This document shows positions 9,190 to 17,018 of a stretch of DNA of 25,207 nucleotides, in pieces; within the stretch, counting starts at the first letter, position 1, and each line of letters begins with the position of its first letter. The translations under genes were made by a program, and so were the position numbers. The notes beneath the pieces are model-generated. The model was not told the DNA's origin. It saw only the letters and a list, made by a program, of their open reading frames with translations, and searched no databases. The stretch covers positions 1 through 25,207 of the forward strand of contig VXIS01000489.1 in assembly GCA_008704415.1 (NCBI GenBank). Direction: 5' to 3'. Source of the stretch: Sphaerosporella brunnea (lineage: Eukaryota > Ascomycota > Pezizomycetes > Pezizales > Pyronemataceae).

Positions 9190-10685
9190 GTGTTCAGTGA
9201 AGAAGAAATCAATCGCCTTTCTGATTACACCTCATACGACCATGAGATTAGATTTATAGAAAGGGCAGTGCCGCCGTATGGGCCAATCGACCCACTATTG
9301 GAACGAGAGTTGGAGGTATTAAGAGAATACCTCGGTAAAGAACTTGCCTCAGGCAAGATTCGACAGTCCAAATCAGCAGCTGCAGCTCCTATAATCTTTG
9401 TTTCCAAGCCTGATGGCAGTCTTCGCCTATGTGTTGATTATCGCGGGTTAAACAAGGTGACAATGAAGGACCACACTCCACTTCCATTGATGTCAGAGCT
9501 CCGTGAGAATTAGTAAAGGCTAAGATATTCACCAAGCTGGACCTTAAGAATGGATGCAATATCATTTGAATCGCAGAAGGAGATAAGTAGAAAACAGCGT
9601 TCAGGACGCGATATGGACTGTTTGATTATTTGGTCATGCCGTTTGGGCTGTGCAATGCACCAGCTACCTTTCAGGCCATGATTAATACAGTTCTTAGAAA
9701 AATGTTGGATGAAAGAGTGGTTGTCTCTATTGATGACATCCTCATCTATAGTGAGGACGTGGAGGAGCAGGACAGACTTGTAAAGAAAGTCCTAGAGAAG
9801 TTAAAGAAGGCCAGGTTGTGTGCCTCCATTATAAAGAGCTGCTTCCACGTTTCGAAGGTTGAGTATGTGGGTTACCAGAGCTCGCCACAGGGCATTTCAA
9901 TGTCCCCAAGGAAGGTTAAGACCATCCAAGATTGGGTGGCACCTCAGACGATGAAGGACGTGCAATCCTTTATTGGGTTTGCGGACTTCGACAGGAGATT
10001 CATTAATAGATCCTCCAAGATAGTTGCGCCGCTGTCGGAGTTGACCAAGAAGGATGTAGCCTTCAGTTGGACCTCTAAATGTCAGCAGGCGTTCAAGGAG
10101 CTCAAGAAGAAATTCATTGAGGCTCTTATATCAGTCCACTTCCACGCTAAAAAAGAAACGATTGTGGAAACGGATGCTAGCAATTTTGCGCTGGCAGCAA
10201 TCCTGTTCCAGACACAGGATGACGTTTGTCTACACCCAGTGGCCTTTCACTGCAGAAAGTTCAAGCCTGCTGAGATCAACTATGACTTTCATGATAAAGA
10301 AATGCTGGCTATTGTAGTTGCGTTTCAAGAATGTGGGCATATGTTGAAATCAGTAGCTGGAGTGGTCACGGTGTATACGGATTACAAGAATTTGGAGTAC
10401 TTTGCATCGACAAAGGTACTGACGAGAGGTCAAGCTCGTTGGGCAGAACACCTTGCAGAGTTCAACTTCAAAGTAGTATATTGGCCGCGTGATATGAATA
10501 CGAAGGCTGATGTATTATCCAGGCGTTGGGACTACGCCCCAGAGGAGGGGAGTAAAGCTCCCGGGATGAGCTTCTTTAAGCCTGGACAACTCGTAATGAG
10601 CTCTGCGAAGCTTGCTGGATTCAGAGAGGTCCAGTTGCCTGAGCCATTCTTGGAGGCGTTGCGTAGAGCAGCGACCGCAGACTAA
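9190..10685 (+). pseudogene. Gypsy-1 reverse transcriptase and RNase H (broken)
   Basis: RT starts with VPPYGPIDPLLERELEVL, then IIFVSKPDGSLRLCVDYRGL and KDHTPLPL. A frameshift near 9510 leads to AKIFTKLDLKNG (motif A, Asp present), two stops (about 9568 and 9589; Arg and Trp positions in relatives), then YLVMPFGLCNAPATFQ. The active site reads VVVSIDDILIYSE: both aspartates remain but the Tyr usual in YxDD is Ser. RNase H follows with VETDASNFALAA, DKEMLAIV and VYTDYKNLEYF (usually TDHKNL), then KADVLSRR. The frame stops at TAA 10683-10685. The protein would copy element RNA in cytoplasmic particles if intact; this copy cannot. Confidence 0.92.
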
Positions 10686-11651
10686 GATTGTTTGACGACA
10701 AAAGAAGCAGTAGAGAAGCATGATCCAAATGTGGCACAGGAGTTTGAGGTCAAAGAGTGACTTCTATTCTACGAGAATAGATGGGTAATCCCTAATGACC
10801 CACAGCTCGGGCTACGGATCTTGCAAGAAACTCATGACGCAAAGGCAGCAGGCCACTTTGGGCAGTACAAGACCGCAGAAAGAATGACGCAGAACCTCTT
10901 CTGGTCTAAGATGAATGAACACGTACGAGACTATGTCAGAAGCTGTGATACTTGTCAAACGGACAAGACTAGCAGACATAAGAAGTATGGGCTACTACAG
11001 CCATTAGAGCTCCGTACCGCTCATGGAAGTCCATATCAATGGACTTCATAGTTGCTCTGCCAGAGTCTGACGGCTACACCCAGGTGTGGGTAATAGTAGA
11101 CAGTCTCACCAAGATAGCGCACTTCATTCCGTTGAAAACCAATGAAGAAACCCGGGTACAAAAGTTAGCAAAGCTCTTCGCAAAGAAAATTTGGAGGTTC
11201 CATGGCCTACCCTGAGAAATAGTATCCGATAGGGATGCAAAGTGAACGTCGCACTTTTGGAAGGAGTTGATGGAGCATTTAGACGTCAAACTGTCTATAT
11301 CCACAGCCTTTCATCCGCAGACAGATGGACAGAGTCAACTCCCTGTTGAAACAGTATGTCAGGCATTACTGTTCCGTCCAGCAGGATGACTGGGTAGACC
11401 TGTTGCCGATGGCAGAATTTGACTACAATACGGCAGTCTCCGAAACTACGAAGATGTCTCCGTTCCAGGCAAACTACATGTTCCAGCCAGAGACGCAGTG
11501 GATCAAGCCAGCTGAAAAGCAGGCGTGGTCCAACCCAGCAAGTGAGCTGTTGCTCACACATTGGAAAGGAATCTTGGAGTTCCTGAAAGAAAACATCTAT
11601 CAAGCACAGACACGAATGGCAAAATGGTATAATGCGAAAGCGCAGAACTAG
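10686..11651 (+). pseudogene. Gypsy-1 integrase, zinc-binding and core domains (broken)
   Basis: The frame continues from RNase H with one stop (about 10758) into the H2C2 zinc domain (HDAKAAGHFGQYKTAERM ... CDTC, about 10830-10965). A frameshift near 11020 gives MDFIVALPESDGYTQVW (first catalytic Asp), then GLP*EIVSDRDAK*TSHFW, with stops where relatives have Arg and Trp and the second Asp present. At about 11330 a small deletion joins HPQTDGQ to RVNSLLKQY, removing the catalytic Glu expected in the GQ(S/T)ERVN motif. The last stretch (AEFDYNTAVSETTKMSPF) ends at TAG 11649-11651. Confidence 0.9.
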
Positions 11652-12122
11652 CCTTCGTTCAAAGTGGGAGATAAGGTGATGATAGACGCTGGCAACATAC
11701 GGAGAAAGAGACCTTCAAAGAAGCTTGATCACACGAGGATCGGACCATTCCCAATCATAAAGTTGGTAGGGAAACGAGCGGTCAGAGTCCAGTTGCCTCC
11801 AACTATGGAGATGCACTCAGTCTATCATGTGTCTTTAGTAGAGCCATATAGGGAGTCAAAGATTCCAGGAAGGCAACAAAGCCCACCTCCTCCTGAAGAG
11901 ATAGATGGTGAGCAGTACTGGGTGGTTGACAAGATCGCCAAAAGCAGATTCAACCGAAAGAAGAAGAAGGTTGAATACTTTGTATTTCAGAAAGGCCCTC
12001 CACCAGAGGAAGCCACCTGGGAACCTTGGGAGCACTTAGGAGGCGACGAAGCAGTTGACCTCATGCTCCAAGAGTTCCATGAGCGATATCCCCGCCAGGC
12101 GAGGGATAGTAGAGTAGAGTGA
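11652..12122 (+). pseudogene. Gypsy-1 integrase C-terminus and chromodomain
   Basis: In frame after the TAG at 11649-11651 (CAG to TAG would join them). FKVGDKVMIDAGNIR and KLDHTRIGPFPI form the GPY-type C-terminal integrase domain. MHSVYHVSLVEPYRES follows, then a chromodomain (YWVVDKIAKSRFNRKKKK, EYFVFQKGPPPEEATWEPW; about 11918-12030). Chromodomains of this class bind methylated histone H3 tails and steer integration to heterochromatin. Here the core reads FVFQKGPPPEE, where Gypsy-2 in this window has LVFWKGYPPEE: two aromatic residues are lost, so ligand binding is doubtful. The frame ends at TGA 12120-12122. Confidence 0.9.
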
Positions 12123-12182
12123 CGATTTCCTTGGTTGAGAGTTCCCTTACTGTTTAGTTAACATCTCGGGAAGAGATGAGTT

Positions 12183-12195
12183 AGGAGGGGAGTAA
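12183..12195 (+). promoter_or_regulatory. Gypsy-1 polypurine tract
   Basis: aggaggggagtaa lies directly upstream of the 3' LTR. The same gaggaggggagtaa sequence precedes the Gypsy-2 LTR in reverse orientation (about 23807-23820), so it is conserved between copies. Confidence 0.8.
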
Positions 12196-12685
12196 TGTCA
12201 CGGGTATGGTCACGCGACATGTACTTCTAGTAGTCAGTTAGGGAATTGAATAAGTCTACATAGTGATTACTTAGGGGGTACATGGTAGCCTGGTGGCTCC
12301 GGATCATGATAGCTAGCTCTGGTGACACTATGGGAGAATTCGGAGATCTGATAACTCAGATAGGACGCTATCTAGAGGAAGATCCGATTAGGAGATAACA
12401 ATAGCATAAAGCTATTGTTAGAGCTCTTCCGAGTTATCTTCGTTGACTTACTATTCCAGGAAAGCTAGCATGACAATTGGAGGGGTTAGGACTGAGCAAG
12501 CGGAAGGCATTAAGCCGAAGACGCGATGATTGGTCGACCTAGAACCTCCATAGTAAGAAAGGTGGTTGCGTAGGGCATGTGATGCAGAAGATCGGGCGAT
12601 GCCGCACCAAAGAGGGCTGAGCATCCGCCTGCAACACGAGAACACAATCACTGTACGGGGTGATTTGTTCCGTGTGTGATTCACA

Positions 12686-12725
12686 CCTATGACTCATGCT
12701 TTGAAATCACAGAGTGAGTCATAGG
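12686..12725 (+). promoter_or_regulatory. Paired TGACTCA inverted repeat in Gypsy-1 3' LTR
   Basis: CCTATGACTCA (12686-12696) and TGAGTCATAGG (12715-12725) form a perfect 11-bp inverted repeat with an 18-bp spacer. It is about 120 bp upstream of the TATAA at 12843-12847. Both heptamers are intact in this copy although the surrounding LTR has diverged. Confidence 0.5.
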
Positions 12726-12837
12726 AAAGGTGGGGTGATCTCTGTGCGGGCCTTGACGCCCGCAGTCGTAGAGACTGTTGGAAGGCCAGCAAGGGGGTTA
12801 GAGGACACAGGCAGAAGGGTAGTCTCTGGAGCGGCTT

Positions 12838-12852
12838 CCTACTATAAGTAGG
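12838..12852 (+). promoter_or_regulatory. Candidate TATA box in Gypsy-1 3' LTR
   Basis: CCTACTATAAGTAGG contains TATAA flanked by CCTAC/GTAGG arms. It is shared with the other LTR copies and followed by the strongly conserved gactgcttccgcccagagaac, plausibly near the start of the R region. Confidence 0.45.
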
Positions 12853-13020
12853 ACTGCTTCCGCCCAGAGAACCCCCTCTTCTCCAGCAACAAGAACCATT
12901 AGTATCTACCTCGAGAAAGAAAGACATTGAAATTTTACTGTTTAGGATTTAGTCTTAGATCTATTCTTTTAAGACCTTTAGTTTATTCCACAACCCTCTG
13001 GTAGACAGAGCGTCGTTACA

Positions 13021-14288
13021 TTATGCCCACGGTGAGCTTCACAGGTAATGCTGCGCTGCTGGCAGTCACCAGCCTTCATCCGCTAATAAAAAGTGCAATA
13101 TCGTAATTTGGCAATTGCACCATTCCGGTGAGAAGATAGTGATAGTGCTACCAACTTCCACCGCATGCACCTGGAAACTTCAGAGGTGACTCGGGGATGT
13201 CTATTGTGCCAACGGTGAGCTTCACAGGTAATGCTGGCCTGCTGGCAGTCACCACCCTTCATCCGCTATTAAAAAGTGCAATATCGTAAGTTGGCAATTG
13301 CACCATTCCGGTGAGAAGATAGTGATAGTGCCACCAACTTCCACCGCATGCACCTGGAAACTTCAGGGGTGACTCGGGGATGTCTATTATGCCCACGGTG
13401 AGCTTCCTAGGTGTTTCTGGCCTGCCAGCAGTCACCAGCCTTCATCCGCTCCTAAAAAGTGCCATATCGTAATTTGGCAATTCCACCATTCCGGTGAGAA
13501 GATAGTAATAGTGCCACCAACTTCCATCGCATGTACCTGGAAACTTCACCGGTGACATGGGAATGTCTCTTATGCCCATGATGAGCTTCACAGGTAATTC
13601 TGGACTACCGGCAGTCACCAGCCTTCATCCGCTCCTAAAAAGTGCAATGTCGTAATTTGGCAATTTCACGATTACGGTGAGAAGATACTGATAGTGCGAG
13701 CAACTTCCACCGCATGCACCTGTCAACTTCACGGGTGACTCGAGCATGTCTATTATGCTTACGTTGAGCTTCCCAGGTGACTGTGACCTGCTGGCAGTCA
13801 CCAGCCTTCATCTGCTCCGAAAAAGTGCAATATCGTAATATTGCAATTCCACCATTCCAGTGAGAAGATACTGATGGTGCGAGCAACTTCCGCTGCAAGC
13901 ACCTCTCGGCTTTACGGGCAACTCGAGCATTTCTATTATGCTTACGGTAAGCTTCCCGGGTGATTCTGGCCTGCTGGCAGTCACCAGCCTTCATCCGCTC
14001 CCTAAAAGTGCAATATCGTAATTTGGCAATTTCACCATTCCTGTGAGAAGATGGATTGAGCAAGCACCGTCCACCACATATACCTGGGAACTTGACGGGT
14101 GACTCGGGCATGTCTATTATGCCCCCGGTGTGAGTTCTAGGTGATTCCGAGCTGCTGACAGTCCCCCACCGTCCTCCACTCCTAAAAAGTGCAACTTCCT
14201 AATTTGGCAATTCCACCATTTCATTGAGAAGATGGTGATTGAGCAAGCACGTTCCACCGCATATACCTAGGAACTTGACGGGTGACTT
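13021..14288. repeat. 183-bp satellite array, left block (about 6.9 units)
   Basis: The anchor aaaaagtgc (unit phase 0) falls at 13088, 13271, 13454, 13637, 13820, 14003 (four A's) and 14184. Spacings are 183, 183, 183, 183, 183 and 181. Each unit contains gtgagaagat, a cttcc/gtcc-accgcat segment, gggtgactcgg, a tctattatg segment and ctggcagtcacc. The first five units share agtgatagtg...caacttccaccgcatgcacc; the last two are nearer the right block (gattgagcaagcac...catatacc). The block starts at the Gypsy-1 LTR edge and ends at the LINE 5' edge. I see no gene in it. Confidence 0.96.
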
Positions 14289-14404
14289 AGTAACGGCAAG
14301 CCAGTACGTGCGCTTCCCTCCTTGGCCGAAAACCCCTATCGCGAAAACCGCAACAACCTCACGCTCGCCTTCGGGCACCACCCGCAACGCCTACCGCCAC
14401 CGAC
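14289..14404 (+). other. LINE 5' untranslated region
   Basis: About 116 bp from the end of recognisable satellite (gggtgactt at 14288) to the ORF1 ATG at 14405. No conserved motif is seen. Its shortness may mean slight 5' truncation, or simply a compact leader. Confidence 0.55.
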
Positions 14405-16473
14405 ATGGACGCAGCCATGACGGAGGCGCTCTTTATGGCGCCGCCCAACAATCAAGCTGTCGCCGCAGCCTCCAGGGCTGGTAGTGACGCGTCAGCCGTA
14501 CCCGCCACGTCCGCGCGCGACGCGACAGTCACGCCCGCGCACGACGCTACCGCCACGCCCGCTCCCGACGCGACCGCCGCAACTCCGAACCCGCTTGCGC
14601 CCATCAAGGTGTTCGGCAACGGATCCCCGTCTCACAAGAAGCGAAAGCATTCAGAGCGCGTCGCCTCTGAGCTCACCCAGGCACCCCAGAACATAGCTAG
14701 CTTCCTCGCCTCCGTGGAGAAGAAGCTGGAGCAGATTGCCACAGAAAGCCAGGCCCGCACCGACGCGACCATCCGAGCGCTTACCGCGCGACACCGGCAG
14801 AACCTAGAGACCGCCGTGGCTACGCTGCTGCGCAGGATCGACGACCTAGATCGCGTCCACAATCCCCGGCTGGCCACCGACACTGCGACCACCACCGCCA
14901 CGACGTCTCTAAACGCGTCTCGGCACGCTCCTGACAATACCTCCCCGAAGGCTCCAACGGCGACGAAAGCTACCAAGCCCGCCAGAGCGACGAAAGGCCC
15001 CGCAGGACGATCCTCTAGCGCGAGCAAGCGCCCAGCGCCTCCGGTACCGCGGTCACTCCCGCCGTGAAACCCACGAAAACCGCCACCAAGCAAAGCTCCT
15101 ACTCGGCCGCTGTCAATAGTGGTAGTGACACCTCCAGGAACGACGGCTCCTGGACCACCGTTGGCAAGGCCAGAAAGCCGGCGAAGAACAGTGCAGCTGT
15201 CACTACCGCAGCTGTCACCACGGCGGACGTTAAGCCGTCAGGCCACGACCTCCCCGACAGGGTCAGGACCATGATCCTGACGCGCGAGAAAGGCCCGCCG
15301 GTCAACGCCTCCTACTGCGCCAACATGGTCAGAGCTGTGAATGACGCTCTCGCCACCAAGGCTCCAGGTTTCCTGTGATTGACGAAGATCGCGCAGAATA
15401 AGAAGGGCACCGTCACTGCCCTAGCCTACCCAACCGCCACGGCCGCGCAGGTCTGCATCTTTCGCGACACGATCCTCGACGCCGCTAGACGACAAGATCC
15501 GGGCGTGATCGCCGTCGAGCGGAGCGAGGAATGGACACGTGTCAAGGTCCACGGTGTAGACGCACGACGGTACGTTGGCAAGATGAACGCCCTGAAACGC
15601 GACATCATGACCGACAACGACGGTTTCGTTATCCCAATGCAGGTCCGCTGGCTGTCGCACGAGTCCACGGTCAGACGTCGCCTGGACGACGGCACCATCC
15701 GTACCTCTTCTGTCACCTTCGCGGTCAAGGACCGCGCCACCGCCATGCAAGCCACCAAGCGTGGCATTTTCCTCGCGGGACAGACTTTAACCGCGGAGCT
15801 GTATCTGGAGTCCGGACCTGACGCCTTCTGTGAATGCTGCTCCAAATGGGGCCACCTAGCCCACGCCTGCGCGTCAAGGAAAGCCGGGGACGCGCCGCAA
15901 TGCGCCTACTGCGAGGAACGTCACCTCACAAGCAACCATATCTGCAACGTCGACGGATGTGCCGAATGCCACCGCCAGCCTGGCCGCATCTGCAAGCATA
16001 CCAAGTCGGCGCTGCGATGCCCGAATTGCCGCGGCAACCACGCAGCGAGAGACGACGCCTGCTCCCACAAGAAGAAGGCTACCAAAGCTGCCAGATCCGC
16101 GCGCAGCCAGACTGAGCCCCCAAGCCTCTCTGCGGCCAACGTCACCCCACTTGGACGCCGTGCCGCAGCACCCACTACCGAACGGCACAGCGAACGAGAC
16201 CAGCCAGGCGTCATCACACTTGCGAAATCCCGACGGTCGAACCTGGTTTCACAGCCACCCGACGCTGCCGTCACTACCGCCGGCGTCACTGCTACCACCG
16301 GTGTCACTACCACCGATGTCACTACCACCGACACCCCCACCGATGTCACTACCAGCGTCACTCCCGCCTATGAAGTCACCTCGGAGCCCGATTCGGACGA
16401 CGAGATGGCCGATGTGGTCGATCTGATCGCATACCCTATGTCAGCCCCGGCCACGCCTGAGGAGCAGCCATAA
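14405..16473 (+). pseudogene. LINE ORF1 protein with zinc knuckles (frameshift, stop)
   Basis: ATG 14405 opens an Ala/Thr/Pro-rich N-terminus, then a likely coiled coil (ASFLASVEKKLEQIATESQ, about 14695-14850). Around 15016-15067 the reading shifts frame into VKPTKTATKQSSYSAAV and SWTTVGKARK. TGA at 15376-15378 breaks GFL*LTKIA. The C-terminal half holds a cysteine/histidine cluster: CECCSKWGHLAHAC (CX2CX4HX4C), CAYCEERHLTSNHIC, CAECHRQPGRIC and CPNCRGNHAARDDAC (about 15826-16065). This is typical of LINE ORF1 nucleic-acid-binding proteins that coat element RNA. The tail is a Val-Thr-Thr repeat built from a 12-bp gtcactaccgcc-like unit. It ends at TAA 16471-16473, overlapping the next ATG. 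Confidence 0.87.
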
Positions 16474-16475
16474 TG
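16471..16475 (+). promoter_or_regulatory. TAATG stop-start overlap, copy 1
   Basis: The ORF1 stop TAA (16471-16473) shares its last A with the ORF2 start ATG (16473-16475). Such UAAUG junctions support termination-reinitiation in the LINE SART1 and in some fungal virus RNAs. Coupling here is inferred. Confidence 0.6.
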
Positions 16476-16658
16476 CGTTGCATCCAGCACAACGTTAATC
16501 AGTCCGGCCCGGTCCTACAGGCCTGTCTCGAAATCGCTGTTCAGGAGAAGACCGATATCGTTCTTATACAGGAGCCGCCGAGCTACCGAGTGTCCCACTA
16601 TGGCTTCCGCATATATGTATCTGGATCCGGCCGGACAAGTGTAGCAATCCGGGCGTAG
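16473..16658 (+). pseudogene. LINE ORF2 N-terminal fragment (first duplicate copy)
   Basis: Encodes MRCIQHNVNQSGPVLQAC, then VLIQEPPSYRVSHYGF and YVSGSGRTSVAIRA, and stops at TAG 16658. It carries the first two AP-endonuclease motifs (QHN and QEP) but nothing beyond, because copy 2 of the duplication follows. Where copy 2 has a TGA (PPSY*ISHHGF), this copy has CGA (PPSYRVSHYGF), which gives the ancestral codon. Confidence 0.85.
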
Positions 16659-17018
16659 CCAGACCGGACCACAACTTTCTGCGCCCAACACCACCCCACT
16701 CGGACGTCGCGTCGCAGTACCCACCACCGGCCGACCTAGCGAGCGCGGCCAGCCCGGCGTCATTACCCTTGCGGAGACCCCACAGTCGAACCTGGCTTCC
16801 CGGCCACCCGATGATGCTGTCACTACCGCGGTCACTACCGCTGTCACTACCGCCGTCACTACCGCCGACGACAACACCACCACCACCGCCGTCACTACCG
16901 CCGTCACTCCCCCCAGGAAGCCGCCTCGGAGCCGGATTCGGACGGCGACATGGCCGATGTGGTTGATCTGGTCGCCCTACGCCACGTCAGCCCCGGCCAT
17001 GCCGGAGGAACAGCTATA
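16659..17018 (+). pseudogene. Second copy of the LINE ORF1 C-terminal tail
   Basis: Aligns to the ORF1 tail at about 16107-16472 (landmarks cccactcggacg, gtcgaacctgg, catggccgatgtgg) but is not attached to any ORF1 zinc domain. A one-base insertion near 16985 puts its end in the ORF2 frame. It contains five GTCACTACC 9-mers at 16819-16899. It ends with a second TAATG at 17017-17021. Confidence 0.8.

Larger units (their letters stand above)
117..13020 (+). mobile_element. Gypsy-1: degenerate chromovirus (Ty3/Gypsy LTR retrotransposon) with nested Copia
   Basis: Order on the plus strand is 5' LTR (117-458 and 6120-6273, split by Copia), gag, protease, RT, RNase H, integrase, chromodomain, polypurine tract, 3' LTR. 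RT before integrase defines Ty3/Gypsy, and a chromodomain C-terminal to integrase defines chromoviruses. The 5' LTR lacks the first ~345 bp present in the 3' LTR because the left edge abuts an inverted Copia scrap. Many in-frame stops and several frameshifts make it non-autonomous. The LTRs differ strongly: about 24 mismatches in the first ~170 aligned bases by eye, so the insertion is old. The right flank is satellite DNA; the original left flank is not visible, so no target duplication can be checked. Confidence 0.9.
12196..13020 (+). repeat. Gypsy-1 3' LTR (825 bp)
   Basis: Starts TGTCACGGGTATGGTCACG after the polypurine tract and ends CGTTACA, a TGT...ACA terminus. The 818-bp Gypsy-2 LTR at 22989-23806 is its reverse-complement relative with the same ends. 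The right neighbour is satellite sequence starting ttatgcccacgg. Two hairpin-forming segments are visible: gataacaatagcataaagctattgtta near 12395, and the paired TGACTCA repeat. Confidence 0.95.

Noticed and set aside
9721..9760. Ser in place of Tyr in the Gypsy-1 RT active site (SIDD) as a novel active-site class
   Set aside because: The element has many other lesions, so a random substitution is the simpler reading. Both aspartates remain, and intact relatives would be needed to claim more.
13635..14111. Minus-strand open frame of 158 codons with a 61-residue internal repeat, and similar frames at 14199-14387 and 21062-21386
   Set aside because: They lie within the satellite. Because 183 is divisible by 3, any frame lacking a stop stays open across units. 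Stops appear in most units, there is no start or domain consistency, and the frames do not persist across the array.
14632..15093. Long minus-strand and alternate-frame open readings throughout the LINE, for example 14632-15093, 15921-16361 and 20197-20847
   Set aside because: High GC content makes stops rare. They overlap recognised ORF1/ORF2 domains and show no domains of their own.
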